Assembly: GCF_016820515.1 (NCBI RefSeq)
Contig: NZ_JADHDV010000004.1
Location: 1 to 64,000 of the forward strand
Direction of reading: 5' to 3'
DNA length: 64,000 nt
From: Pseudoxanthomonas beigongshangi
GTDB taxonomy: Bacteria > Pseudomonadota > Gammaproteobacteria > Xanthomonadales > Xanthomonadaceae
The position numbers were made by a program, and so were the translations under genes. Shown here one piece after another: positions 47,651-62,668 of the stretch. Under the pieces are notes generated by a model. It ran no database searches. It was not told the DNA's origin and saw nothing but the letters and a program-made list of their open reading frames with translations. The stretch's first letter is position 1. Every line of letters begins with the position of its first letter.

Positions 47651-47699
47651 ACAGGCGCGCGTGCCGCGCGCAGCAGACCAAAGAAAATCCACTGGAAAA

Positions 47700-47753
47700 G
47701 TTGCTTCTGCAACTATCGTCGTACTCGTCGGAACGCTGTTGCGGCACCGCAAC
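47700..47753 (+). promoter_or_regulatory. Paired GTTGC/GCAAC inverted repeats before gltB
   Basis: GTTGCTTCTGCAAC (47700-47713) and GTTGCGGCACCGCAAC (47738-47753), centred about 39 bases apart (near four helical turns), 92 bases before the gltB start. They look like two operator sites for a gltB regulator; which protein binds is unknown. Confidence 0.5.
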
Positions 47754-47844
47754 ATCTGTGCTTTAGTCGGGACTCCGGTGACATTTCGAAGTGCCGCTGC
47801 GTGGGCAGGGCACGGTGTCGCCGTCAGCAAGGTTTGAGGCAGAG

Positions 47845-53872
<6,028 letters not shown>

Positions 53873-54001
53873 GTCTTCACACCGACCCACCGCGTTCACT
53901 CGCGGGCGTTGTTGAATTGGTATGGCAATGGTGGGCCGGAGCCCACCTGTGCCGCGCACGCGGGATCGCTAGACTAGCGCTTTCCCTTCGACGCCCCGTC
54001 C

Positions 54002-54877
54002 ATGCGCCTGGGTCTTGCCGCCAACCGCCTGCACCACCACAACGAAGACGCCGCATTGTTCCGCTGGCTGCGTGCCAGCGAATCCGGCATCCGCGAACTG
54101 AAGCTCGGCCTGCACGCGGTCGGCCGTACCTACGACGCCATCGCCGCGGCCGGCATGCTGGCCAACTATCCGCAGCTGCGCCGCTATCCCTACGGACGCG
54201 AAGGCGGGCTGATGAAGCTGGTCGCGGAAGTGGTCGGGCTGGAAGGCGCCGAGCGCAATCTGGATGGCGCGATCTACCTGATCGATCCGGTGGATCCTTC
54301 TTCCATCTTTCCCGAAGCGATCGCGCTCAAGCGGCAATGCGTGATCCACGGCAAGCCGTTCCTGTCGACCGTCGCCTCGGCGCGCGACTGGGTGGAGATG
54401 GAACGCATCCATGCCGGCTTCGCGCCGGACGCCGGCGCCGATCGTTTCCACGCACTGGAGGACCAGACCCTGGCGCTGATCGCACACGACGCGATGAAAC
54501 CGCAGATGCTGGCCTTCGCCGCCGAGCATTTCGATCAGCTCTCGCGCTTCGCCCACCGCGTCGCCACCGGCACCACCGGCCAACGCCTCAACGAACTGGC
54601 CTGGAGCCGCGGCTGGCCGCAGGACAAACCCTGGGCCGAGCGCTACCAGAGCGGCCCGATGGGCGGCGACGCGCAAATTGCCGATCGCGTGCTGGAGCAT
54701 CGCTGCCAGCGAGTGATTTTCTTCGAGGATCCGCACGTGGCGCGCCAGCACGAAGCCGACATCCAGTTGCTGGAGCGCGCGGTCACCACCGTCACCGATG
54801 AGGCGGTGTGCATGACTTCGCCGGTGGTGGCCAGGCGCTGGCTGGCGGCGGTGGGGTTGCGCGCGACGAAACGCTGA
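54002..54877 (+). CDS. Two-domain methylglyoxal synthase-like protein
   Basis: 291 residues, about twice the usual MgsA. The C-terminal half has the enzyme marks: LIAHD (159-163), ATGTTG (188-193), SGPMGGD with catalytic Asp223, FFEDP (240-244), His250 and Asp253. The N-terminal half has the same order in degenerate form: LHAVGRTYDAI, YGREGG (65-69), IYLIDP, and lacks the phosphate-site TGTTG and the catalytic Asp. It looks like an internal duplication in which only the second copy stays active; the first may be regulatory. Product converts DHAP to methylglyoxal. Single gene. Confidence 0.8.
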   Translation: MRLGLAANRLHHHNEDAALFRWLRASESGIRELKLGLHAVGRTYDAIAAAGMLANYPQLRRYPYGREGGLMKLVAEVVGLEGAERNLDGAIYLIDPVDPSSIFPEAIALKRQCVIHGKPFLSTVASARDWVEMERIHAGFAPDAGADRFHALEDQTLALIAHDAMKPQMLAFAAEHFDQLSRFAHRVATGTTGQRLNELAWSRGWPQDKPWAERYQSGPMGGDAQIADRVLEHRCQRVIFFEDPHVARQHEADIQLLERAVTTVTDEAVCMTSPVVARRWLAAVGLRATKR

Positions 54878-54899
54878 TCGCGCATCCCGGTTCGATCGC

Positions 54900-54923
54900 G
54901 TAGAGCGGAGCTTGCTCCGCTGC
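54900..54923. repeat. Single GTAG REP palindrome
   Basis: GTAGAGCGGAGCTTGCTCCG then CTGC; a lone copy of the family clustered at 9624-9776. Confidence 0.8.
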
Positions 54924-54944
54924 TGCGGGATCACGCTTCCTGCG

Positions 54945-55108
54945 AGCGCCCCCATCCCAGCCTTCCCCCGCAAGCGGGGGAAGGGGCGTATCACGGACGC
55001 CAATAGCTTCCGAAGCATGGGAGGACAGCGAGACTGGCTTGCCAAGAGCCATCACCGCCCGGACACAGCTCCCTCCCCCGCCCGCGGGGGAGGGTTGGGG
55101 TGGGGGCC
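54945..55108. repeat. G-rich hairpin-pair element, copy 3 (tails outward)
   Basis: Left GCGCCCCCATCCCAGCC plus hairpin TTCCCCCGCAAGCGGGGGAA (54945-54982); right hairpin CTCCCCCGCCCGCGGGGGAG plus GGTTGGGGTGGGGGC (55071-55107). Same layout as 47036-47217, with unrelated sequence between the arms. With the REP at 54900 it fills the gap 54878-55291; no gene seen. Confidence 0.75.
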
Positions 55109-55291
55109 AGGCGGACGAACCCCGTGCCATGACAGCCCCCAAAGCGAACGCGCGGCCACTTTCCCCACCCGCCCAGTGAGACAAATGGGGAATCCAGCAT
55201 TCCACTCATCTCCACGCATCGAATCACCCCACACCTTCTTCCCCCCGCATCCCTGGGCGACAATGCCCCGGTTCCGTTGAGCGGCATCTCC

Positions 55292-56473
55292 ATGTCCAAC
55301 GCTTCCCCGCCGCGCCACCTGTTGCGCGATCTCTCCCTGTCCGCCATCGCCGCCGGTTTCGTCACCGTGCTGGTCGGCTTCGCCAGTTCGGCGGTCATCG
55401 TGTTCCAGGCCGCGCAGTCGCTGGGTGCGTCGCCGGAGGAAATCAGTTCGTGGATGTGGGCCCTCGGCCTGGGCATGGGCCTGACCTGCATCGGCCTGTC
55501 GCTGCGCTACCGCATGCCGGTGGTGACCGCGTGGTCCACGCCCGGCGCGGCGATGTTGATCAGCAGCGCGGCGGGATTGCCGCTGTCCGATGCCATCGGC
55601 GCGTTCCTGATCTCGGCGGGGCTGATCACCGTCGCCGGTTTCTCCGGCCTGTTCGAGAAGACCATCAGCCGCATCCCGGTGCCGCTGGCCTCGGGCATGC
55701 TGGCCGGCGTGCTGCTGCGCTTCGGCCTGGACGCCTTCGTCGCCATGAAGACCCAATTGGGCATGGCGCTGACCATGTTCGTGGTCTACCTGCTCGCGCG
55801 CCGGCTGCTGCCGCGCTACGCGGTGATCCTCACCCTGCTGGTCGGCATCGCCTTCGCCGCCGGGCTCGGCCAGCTGAAGACCGACGGGCTGAGCTGGGAA
55901 CTGGCGAAGCCGATCTTCATCTTCCCGAGCTTCTCGCTGCCCGCGCTGTTCGGTATCGCGCTGCCGCTGTTCGTGGTGACGATGGCGTCTCAGAACGTGC
56001 CGGGCGTGGCGGTGATCCGCGCCTCCGGCTATGCGATTCCGATCTCGCCGGCGGTGGGCTGGACCGGCGTGGCGAACCTGCTGCTGGCGCCATTCGGCGC
56101 GTTCGCGCTGAACCTGGCCGCGATCACCGCCGCGATCTGCATGGGCCGCGAAGCCCACGAGGATCCGGATCGGCGCTACGTCGCGGCGATCGCGGCCGGC
56201 GTGTTCTACGTGCTGGTCGGCATCTTCGGCGCCACCGTGGCCGCGCTGTTCGCCGCGTTCCCGAAGGAACTGATCATGGCAATCGCCGGCATCGCCCTGC
56301 TGGGCACGATCGGCAACAGCCTGTCGGCGGCACTGCGCGAGGAATCGCATCGTGAACCCGCGTTGATCACCTTCCTGGTGACGGCTTCGGGCCTGACCGT
56401 CGCGGGCATCGGATCGGCGTTCTGGGGTTTGATCGCCGGCGTCGTGACGCTGTTGATCTGGCGACGCGGATAG
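55292..56473 (+). CDS. benE: BenE-family benzoate/proton symporter
   Basis: 393-residue inner-membrane transporter with about 12 helices. BenE signature segments: MPVVTAWSTPGAAMLISSAA, LFEKTISRIPVPLASGMLAG, MASQNVPGVAVIRASGYAIP and LNLAAITAAICMGREAHEDP. No benzoate-catabolism genes are nearby, so the true substrate may be another aromatic acid. Start ATG 55292; a TTG five codons upstream is in frame. Confidence 0.9.
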   Translation: MSNASPPRHLLRDLSLSAIAAGFVTVLVGFASSAVIVFQAAQSLGASPEEISSWMWALGLGMGLTCIGLSLRYRMPVVTAWSTPGAAMLISSAAGLPLSDAIGAFLISAGLITVAGFSGLFEKTISRIPVPLASGMLAGVLLRFGLDAFVAMKTQLGMALTMFVVYLLARRLLPRYAVILTLLVGIAFAAGLGQLKTDGLSWELAKPIFIFPSFSLPALFGIALPLFVVTMASQNVPGVAVIRASGYAIPISPAVGWTGVANLLLAPFGAFALNLAAITAAICMGREAHEDPDRRYVAAIAAGVFYVLVGIFGATVAALFAAFPKELIMAIAGIALLGTIGNSLSAALREESHREPALITFLVTASGLTVAGIGSAFWGLIAGVVTLLIWRRG

Positions 56474-56508
56474 AACGCCGCGCTCACGCGGTTTTCATTT
56501 CGCCGAAC

Positions 56509-56536
56509 GGTTCACGCCGTCTTTCCAGCGGGTTCA
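56509..56536 (+). promoter_or_regulatory. Possible two-site direct repeat before the PepSY gene
   Basis: GGTTCA at 56509-56514 and again at 56531-56536, exactly 22 bases (two helical turns) apart, 57 bases before the PepSY start. Layout typical of OmpR-type response-regulator sites; assignment is speculative. Confidence 0.3.
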
Positions 56537-56592
56537 TCCGCCGGTGAAGTCGACGGCGGCAGGATTGGGTTCCCTCCCGACAGGAGCGAACC

Positions 56593-57066
56593 ATGCAGAC
56601 GCTTTCCTTCATCCGCCCTTCCCGCAAGCTCTGGTTGTTGTCGCTGGCATTGGCCGCCACGCCGCTGCTGGCGCAGGCGCAAACCCAGCAGGCGCAGGAT
56701 CCCGCCAAGGCCGCGATGACCGAACCGCAGGTACGGGCGCTGCTGACCGAGAAAGGCTATACCCGCATGGACGATCTCGATTTCGAGGACGGCATGTGGG
56801 AAACCGACGCCACCAGTGCGGACGGCAATCGCGTCGACGTGCGCGTGAATCCGGCCAACGGCGACATCAAGGCCGAGGCGCTGGTGTCCAACTTCAGCGA
56901 GAACGACATCAAGGCGAAACTGGCCGCCGCCGGCTACTCCAAGGTGCATGACGTCGATTTCGACGACGGCATGTGGAAGGCCGAGGCCGAGCGCGCCGAC
57001 GGCAATGACGTTGAGATCCATCTGGACGCCACCAGCGGCGCGATCGTCCACGTCGAAAACGACTGA
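56593..57066 (+). CDS. Periplasmic tandem PepSY-domain protein
   Basis: 157 residues; AGGAG before the ATG at 56593. Signal peptide (LWLLSLALAATPLLAQAQ) then two ~50-residue PepSY-like repeats: LLTEKGYTRMDDLDFEDGMW with EADATS-like DGNRVDVRVNPANGDI, and KLAAAGYSKVHDVDFDDGMW with DGNDVEIHLDATSGAI. Small PepSY proteins often inhibit or modulate peptidases or two-component sensors in the periplasm. Single gene. Confidence 0.85.
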   Translation: MQTLSFIRPSRKLWLLSLALAATPLLAQAQTQQAQDPAKAAMTEPQVRALLTEKGYTRMDDLDFEDGMWETDATSADGNRVDVRVNPANGDIKAEALVSNFSENDIKAKLAAAGYSKVHDVDFDDGMWKAEAERADGNDVEIHLDATSGAIVHVEND

Positions 57067-57083
57067 CGCGGCATCGCCGGCCT

Positions 57084-57119
57084 ACGCCCCGAATGAAGTC
57101 TCTCTCCCGTCCGGGGCGT
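57084..57119 (+). terminator. Hairpin after the PepSY gene
   Basis: ACGCCCCG (57084-57091) pairs with CGGGGCGT (57112-57119), 17 bases after the stop codon. A second strong GC hairpin follows at ~57140-57175. No T run, so termination would be weak or Rho-assisted. Confidence 0.45.
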
Positions 57120-57204
57120 GGTCGGCGGTGGAGGGAGGTGGCCTCCGGCCTGCGCGCCGGCAGGCCGCCTCCCGGCGCGGAATGCGCTCGCCGGACGACG
57201 CGCC

Positions 57205-57441
57205 TCAGTCGTCCTTTTTCTTCGCCCCGCTCAGATCCAGCGGCTGGCTGCTCTTCTCATCCTGCGACCAGCGCACGCCACTGGTGCGTTCGCAGTCCTT
57301 CGACACCGGATCATTCGGATTGTCCGGGCGGCCGGCGCACAGCGGATTCATGTCCACCGCCGCGTTGGTGTCGTAATACTCGGGCTGGCTTGCGCAACCG
57401 GCCAGTACCACTGCAAAGACAAGCAATATCGTTCCACGCAT
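57205..57441 (-). CDS. Small lipoprotein, unknown function
   Basis: 78 residues; GAGGTGA before the ATG at 57441. Lipobox VLAGC at Cys16, then a short hydrophilic tail with two cysteines (NPLCAGRP, SKDCERTSG) and a lysine/aspartate-rich end KKKDD. Not a recognised family. Confidence 0.7.
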   Translation of the reverse strand: MRGTILLVFAVVLAGCASQPEYYDTNAAVDMNPLCAGRPDNPNDPVSKDCERTSGVRWSQDEKSSQPLDLSGAKKKDD

Positions 57442-57535
57442 GGGTCACCTCACCGTATGTCTCCGGCGCGAGCATCTCCCATCGCGGGCACGGCGAACAG
57501 TGCCGGAGGTTGAGTCCCTCGGCGGGTCCGGATGA

Positions 57536-58777
57536 TCAGGCGTGCGATACCGGCGCCGGCCGGGCGAAACGCCACCCCACCAGCAGGCCGATGAAAAGCA
57601 GCAGCGACGCCAGCATCCACGGTGCGCCCGGCAGATGCGCCGGCGCGTTCTTGCCGATGAACAGGGCGAAGGTGCTGGCGTACATCATCGGGCCCGCGAT
57701 GCCGGCCAGGCTGACCAGGCTCATCAGCGCGCCCTGGATGCGGCCCTGCACTTCCGGACCGACCTGGCGCGTGATCAGCGCCTGGGTCGCCGGTCCCGCC
57801 AATCCCCACAGCGCGCTGATCGGCAGGCCGACCAGGAACATCCAACCCGCTTCGGCCAGCCCATAGATGAAGAAACCGGCCACGCCGCAGGCCAGGCCGA
57901 ACAATAGCGTGCGGCGCTCGCCCAACTTCGGCACGATCCGTCCGACCAGCCCCGCCTGCACGATCACGCTGAACACGCCGACGATCGCCAGCACCCACGC
58001 CACCTGCCTTTCATTCCACTTGTACTGGTACTCGGCGAACAGCACGAAGATGCTCGGGTACACGTAGTGGGCGAGGTTGGCGATCAGCACCACCGTCGCC
58101 AGGCCAAACACCTGCGGGTAGCGCTTCAGCAGCACCAGCGAACCGATCGGATTGGCATGCGACCAGTCGAACCGGGGCGTGCGCCTTTCCTTCGGCAACG
58201 ACTCCGGCAGCACGAACCAGCCGTACAGGAAATTCAGCAGCGCCAGCCCGGCCGAGAACCAGAACGGCAGGCGCAGATCAATCGCCCCCAGCTGACCACC
58301 GATGATGGGACCAATGATGAAGCCCACGCCGAACGCCGCACCGATCATGCCGAACGCCTGGGCGCGCTTCTCCGGCGGAGTGATGTCGGCGATATAGGCG
58401 TTGGCGGTGGTGAAGCTGGCCGAGAACACGCCCGAGAAGATGCGTGCGATCAGCAGCCACGGCAGCGACTGCGCCAGCGCCATCAGCAGGAAGTCCGCGC
58501 CCAGCCCCAGGCAGGACAGCAGGATCACCGGGCGGCGGCCGAAACGATCCGACAGCGCGCCCTGGATCGGCGAGGACACGAACTGGATGATCGCGAACAG
58601 GGTGCCGAAGATGCCGACCCACCAGGCCGCCTTGGCGAAGTCGCCACCGACGAACTCGCGCACCAGGCCGGGCAGCACGGGAATGATCACGCCGAACGAC
58701 AGGATGTCGATCAGGACGGTGACGAAAATGAAGATCAGCGCGGCGCGGCGGCCGCTGACAGGCGGGGCATCGGTCAC
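57536..58777 (-). CDS. MFS transporter, TetA/TCR-like
   Basis: About 413 residues with 12 predicted helices. Motif A is GALSDRFGRRPVILLS between helices 2 and 3; motif C-like GAAFGVGFIIGPIIGG in helix 5, as in drug/proton antiporters of the TetA(TCR) branch. Start taken as GTG 58777 just before the first helix; upstream codons to 58894 are arginine/aromatic-rich and overlap the next gene. Substrate not predictable; such xanthomonad proteins are often annotated as tetracycline-resistance-like without proof. Confidence 0.88.
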   Translation of the reverse strand: MTDAPPVSGRRAALIFIFVTVLIDILSFGVIIPVLPGLVREFVGGDFAKAAWWVGIFGTLFAIIQFVSSPIQGALSDRFGRRPVILLSCLGLGADFLLMALAQSLPWLLIARIFSGVFSASFTTANAYIADITPPEKRAQAFGMIGAAFGVGFIIGPIIGGQLGAIDLRLPFWFSAGLALLNFLYGWFVLPESLPKERRTPRFDWSHANPIGSLVLLKRYPQVFGLATVVLIANLAHYVYPSIFVLFAEYQYKWNERQVAWVLAIVGVFSVIVQAGLVGRIVPKLGERRTLLFGLACGVAGFFIYGLAEAGWMFLVGLPISALWGLAGPATQALITRQVGPEVQGRIQGALMSLVSLAGIAGPMMYASTFALFIGKNAPAHLPGAPWMLASLLLFIGLLVGWRFARPAPVSHA

Positions 58778-58826
58778 GGGATACGCACGGCGGAAAAAAG
58801 GTGCCGCAGTGTAGTGGATCTCCCGT

Positions 58827-59690
58827 CTACAAAGGTGAGACGGACAGGCGCTGCCCCAGTCGATGTTCCGCACCCGGTGCCAGACGGACGACATCGGCGC
58901 CGGCGTTGGCGGTTTCCACGCACAGGAATTCCCGCCAGCCCTGCGCCGGCAGGTCGGCGATGGCGGCGGTCCCGGCCTCGCCGGGATTCCAGATCACCAG
59001 CGACCGGCTGCCCCGGGTTTCCAGCGCGATGCGGCGCCGGCCAACCGGATCGGTCAGGGTGAAGCGCGCGCCGGCATCGGCGTAGATGCGGTCGCTGCGC
59101 CCGGGATCACGCGGTTCGTCCAGCCGCCAGTCGCCGGCCTGAGCGTGCTCGTTGCCATCGAACTTGTCGGCGTACCGCAGTCCATCCACGCCGGAAACGG
59201 ACACCTGCCGCACATCGCCCACGGCGAAGTAGCTGTGCAGCGCCTGGGTGAAGGCGATATCCGCGTCACCGTCATGGGTGGTGATGAGCGTCTGCTCCAG
59301 CACGGCGCCGATGCGCAGCCGCTGGCGCAGGCGCAAGGGCGTGCGCGGATCCGGCGGCAACGCCAGATCCAGCACCACCGCATCGTCCTCTTCCACCGCG
59401 TCGACGAACTGCCAGGCCGAGATGCGCGCATGGCCATGCTGCGGCGCGTCGGCAGGTTGCCCGTCGCGACCGAAGTACGGCCAGCATACCGGCACGCCGC
59501 CGCGGATCGCCTGCGGTGGCCGGCGCGTGGTCGGCGAGCACCACAACACCTCGTCGAAGCCCGCCGGCTGCCACGCCAGCAACTGTCCACCCTGGACGCT
59601 GACCGCCGCGCGCACGGCGGACGTGTCGATCCGCCAGGCGGGAATGCCGTTGAAGTCGCCGAGGTGGATGGAAGCGGGCGTCGAGGTCAT
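58827..59690 (-). CDS. D-hexose-6-phosphate mutarotase/aldose-1-epimerase (YeaD type)
   Basis: 287 residues. Interconverts anomers of glucose 6-phosphate. Active-site features: GGVPVCWPYFG, HGHARISAW, FTQALHSYFAVGDV (His) and WREFLCVETAN (Glu). The ATG at 59690 overlaps the stop of the lytic transglycosylase gene as ATGA, so the two are translationally coupled even though their roles look unrelated. Confidence 0.9.
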   Translation of the reverse strand: MTSTPASIHLGDFNGIPAWRIDTSAVRAAVSVQGGQLLAWQPAGFDEVLWCSPTTRRPPQAIRGGVPVCWPYFGRDGQPADAPQHGHARISAWQFVDAVEEDDAVVLDLALPPDPRTPLRLRQRLRIGAVLEQTLITTHDGDADIAFTQALHSYFAVGDVRQVSVSGVDGLRYADKFDGNEHAQAGDWRLDEPRDPGRSDRIYADAGARFTLTDPVGRRRIALETRGSRSLVIWNPGEAGTAAIADLPAQGWREFLCVETANAGADVVRLAPGAEHRLGQRLSVSPL

Positions 59691-60988
59691 GGTGGACTCT
59701 TGGGCGGTGCGACCGGCGGGCCGGCGCGTTCGAGGGCGGTCAGGATTTTCTGCCCGGCGCGGCCATCGGCAGGCAGCAGACCGAGGGCCTGCTGTTCGGC
59801 CTGGATGGCGCGGCGGGTATTGGTGCCGATCATGCCATCGGCCGCGCCGATCGCGTGGCCGCGTGCCAGCAGCAACATCTGCAACTGCTTGCGCTGCACG
59901 CGCGACAGGCCGGGATCGTCGGTGGGCCACGGGGTCAGCAGGCCGGTGCCACCGCGCAAGCGATCGGACAGCAGCGCAATCGCCAACGCATAGCTTTCGG
60001 CGGCGTTGTAGGCGTAGATCGCATCGTAGTTGCGGAACACCAGGAAGGCCGGACCCTGCGCACCGGTCGGCAACAGCAATGCCGCAGGCATATCCGCCGT
60101 GATCAACGCTCCGCCATCGGCGCGGGCGACGCCTCGCGCCAGCCAGTCCGACAGTGGCCGCCGCTTCGTGCGGCCCGCCAGCGAGACATCGAAACCCGGC
60201 GGCAGCTTCACCTCGTAGCCCCACGGCTCGCCGCTGCGCCAGCCCGCGCGTTGCAGATAGGCCGCGGTGGAACCCAGCGCGTCGGGAATGCTGTCGACCA
60301 GATCGCGCCGGCCATCGCCATCCTGATCCACCGCGATGCGCGCATAGGTCGAGGGCATGAACTGGGTATGCCCGAACGCCCCCGCCCAGGAACCGGTCAG
60401 GTTCGGATCCCGCAGATCGCCGGATTGCAGCAGGCCGAGCAGCGACAGCAACTCGCCGCGGAAGAACGACTGCCGGCGGCCGAAGCAGGACAGGGTGGAC
60501 AGCGAAACGAGCAGCGGGCGCTTGCCCGACACCCGGCCGTAGTCGCTCTCAACGCCCCATACCGCCACCACCGTCGCCGGATCCACGCCCGACTGCGTGT
60601 CCACCGTGGCGAGCAGATCGCGATGCAGATCGAGCTGGGCCCGGCCATCGGCCACGCGCTGGTCGTCGACCAGCCCGGCGAGATAGTCCCATAGCGGCGT
60701 GGTGAACTCCGGCTGCGCATCCAGCAGATCCAGCACGGACAGATCCGGCGCCAGATCGGCGGTCAGCCGATCAAAGCTGTCCGCCGTGATTCCGCGTGCC
60801 GCGGCCAACGGCCGGATCTTCGCCAGGCAAGCGTCGAATACCGGGTCCCGCCGCACCGGCACGGGAGGCGCGGCGGGCGGTGAAGGCGCGGACGTCGATT
60901 GCGCCGGCGGACCCACCGGTGGCGCGGGGGGTGGAAGCGGCGGCGGATCCTGCGGCGCCAGCAGCGCCCACAGCAGCAGCGGTTTCAT
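59687..60988 (-). CDS. Lytic murein transglycosylase (MltB family) with peptidoglycan-binding domain
   Basis: 433 residues; GGAGG before the ATG at 60988. Short hydrophobic N-terminus (MKPLLLWALLA), a long proline/alanine linker to ~50, then the SLT-like domain with catalytic Glu in WGVESDYGR, SWAGAFGHTQFMPSTY and DQDGDGRRDLVDSIPDALGS, and a C-terminal peptidoglycan-binding domain (QLQMLLLARGHAIGAADGMI, RAIQAEQQALGL). The N-terminal part lacks a clean lipobox, so it may be periplasmic rather than a lipoprotein. Confidence 0.92.
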   Translation of the reverse strand: MKPLLLWALLAPQDPPPLPPPAPPVGPPAQSTSAPSPPAAPPVPVRRDPVFDACLAKIRPLAAARGITADSFDRLTADLAPDLSVLDLLDAQPEFTTPLWDYLAGLVDDQRVADGRAQLDLHRDLLATVDTQSGVDPATVVAVWGVESDYGRVSGKRPLLVSLSTLSCFGRRQSFFRGELLSLLGLLQSGDLRDPNLTGSWAGAFGHTQFMPSTYARIAVDQDGDGRRDLVDSIPDALGSTAAYLQRAGWRSGEPWGYEVKLPPGFDVSLAGRTKRRPLSDWLARGVARADGGALITADMPAALLLPTGAQGPAFLVFRNYDAIYAYNAAESYALAIALLSDRLRGGTGLLTPWPTDDPGLSRVQRKQLQMLLLARGHAIGAADGMIGTNTRRAIQAEQQALGLLPADGRAGQKILTALERAGPPVAPPKSPP

Positions 60989-61092
60989 CGGCGGGCCTCC
61001 CTGGCCAGTGGGGAACCCTACTCTGCCCTGCCCGTTGTCGATTGGCGACCACATGCCTGAACGGCGCGCTGTGCCGCACCCGACGCCCCGGC

Positions 61093-61503
61093 TCAGCGGT
61101 GATCGCCGTCCACGTAGAACCAGCGGCCATCCCTTTGCATGAAACGACTGAGCTCATGCAGACGCACCGCCGCGCCGCCACCCACGCGATAGCGCGCGAC
61201 GAATTCGACTTCGGCGATGCGTTCCCCGGCGGCGTTCTCGCCAGTCAGGCGATGCTGTTTCACCGTCAGGCCCAGCCATTGGGTGCGCACGCCGCCGGGC
61301 GCGTCCAGTCCGAGGTCCGGCGGGCACGTCGCCGGATCCCAGCTCGCGCGCAGGTAGGCTTCATCGCCGCGCACGAACGCGCTGTAACGCGAACGCATCA
61401 ACGCTTCGGCGTCAGGCGCGGCTTCACCAGCATGGTATCGGCCGCAGCAGGCGGCATGGGCGGTGCCGGAGCCGCAGGGACAGGCATCGGGAACGGGTTT
61501 CAT
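61093..61503 (-). CDS. ychJ: YchJ-family protein
   Basis: 136 residues from the ATG at 61503 (ATGs at 61509-61515 also in frame). Zinc-binding SEC-C-like N-terminus [19 protein letters not shown], then the YchJ core [27 protein letters not shown]-like [10 protein letters not shown] and [11 protein letters not shown]. Function of YchJ is not established. Confidence 0.92.
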   Translation of the reverse strand: MKPVPDACPCGSGTAHAACCGRYHAGEAAPDAEALMRSRYSAFVRGDEAYLRASWDPATCPPDLGLDAPGGVRTQWLGLTVKQHRLTGENAAGERIAEVEFVARYRVGGGAAVRLHELSRFMQRDGRWFYVDGDHR

Positions 61504-61560
61504 CCGCGCCATCATCGCAGCGGCGCGGCATCCATGCACGCGCCACCGGTGTCGCGCGCC

Positions 61561-62550
61561 CTACCTTGCCAGCGTCGGGTTCTGCGCAACCGCGCAGTCA
61601 CGCAGACGGGCGGCATTGGCTTCGTCGCCCGCGTCGTCGAGAAGATTCGCCAGATCCATCTGCGCGGCCGGATCCCCCAGCCACGCCGCATGCCGGCGCA
61701 GGCCCTCGACCAATGCACTAGCGCCACCGGAGCCGCCGTCATACCCGGACGTCGCCGCCAGCAGCGTGGCGAGCTTGTTGTAGCCGGCGGGAACCTCCTG
61801 TTTCAGCAGCCAGGCCACGACCACCTGGGCCGATTCGAAATCCTCGTCCGCCAGCATCGCGTCGAACAGGCCCGCGGCGGCGCGCCAGTTGCCGCCGCGT
61901 GCGGCCTGCGCGTATGCGGCGACCGCGCCGGGCTCATCATCCAGCATCGCCTGGCGCGGCACCGCGTCCTGCGAGGGCGCGGTGGCCACGGCGGGCTTGA
62001 GCCGGCCACAGGAAAACGCATCCGGACCGGCACGCCCCGCGTCCGTCGCCAGCCAGCGCCGATGCGCGGCCAGCGAGTTTTCCAGGATGCGCGGCACCTG
62101 CTTGAGGCCGACACGCTCGCTCGCCCAGGCGACGCGTGTCTCGCGGTTCTGCCGGCGCGCGGCGTCCTGTCGTTCGAAGGTCTCGGCCTGCTCGCGCTGC
62201 CACGCCGAATCCTCGCGCGGGCGGATGGTCACGCAACCTTCGAACCGGGCCGCCGGCAACGGCCAGCAGTGCGCCGGCACCTTCACCGGAAAGCGGCCCC
62301 AGATCATCTCCAGCACGTAGTCCTCGTGACCCTCGCGCGGCGCCACCGTGACCCGCGCGGCCGTGTCGCTGAGGCCCTTGCGGATCACCGTGCCATCGGG
62401 CAGTTGCCACTGATAGGGCTCATCGGCCAGCCGCGCTTCCAGTTGCAGGTAGGGCTCATCGGCGGCCATCGCGGCCCCTGTCCCTCCCAGCAGACCCAGT
62501 CCGCAGGCCAGAAGGCGCAAGATGCGAGCCGGCTTGGCATGACGCCATGG
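61561..62550 (-). CDS. Periplasmic Sel1-like repeat protein, unknown function
   Basis: About 329 residues. The ATG at 62550 has GGGAA seven bases upstream; other in-frame ATGs lie at 62556 and 62580. Signal peptide (RLLACGLGLLGGTGAAMA), a central part with four cysteines, then Sel1/TPR-like helices in the C-terminal third (VAAYAQAARGGNWRAAAGLF, AAWLGDPAAQMDLANLLDDA). Probably a scaffold or binding protein in the periplasm. Confidence 0.7.
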   Translation of the reverse strand, partial: PWRHAKPARILRLLACGLGLLGGTGAAMAADEPYLQLEARLADEPYQWQLPDGTVIRKGLSDTAARVTVAPREGHEDYVLEMIWGRFPVKVPAHCWPLPAARFEGCVTIRPREDSAWQREQAETFERQDAARRQNRETRVAWASERVGLKQVPRILENSLAAHRRWLATDAGRAGPDAFSCGRLKPAVATAPSQDAVPRQAMLDDEPGAVAAYAQAARGGNWRAAAGLFDAMLADEDFESAQVVVAWLLKQEVPAGYNKLATLLAATSGYDGGSGGASALVEGLRRHAAWLGDPAAQMDLANLLDDAGDEANAARLRDCAVAQNPTLAR

Positions 62551-62668
62551 CATCGGCATTTCCCGAAAACAAAGCGCCATTGTGCGGGCGCCACGCCCGG
62601 TTCGAGCCGATGGACTCTTCAATGTCACGTGCCGCATCTGAAAATCACGCCCGCAGGGCCGAATCCGC

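Noticed and set aside
55292-56473. Benzoate catabolic operon
   Set aside because: Only the transporter is present; neighbours are a methylglyoxal synthase-like gene and a PepSY gene.
57536-58777. True tetracycline-resistance determinant
   Set aside because: Motif A resemblance alone does not show substrate; no TetR-type regulator adjoins it.
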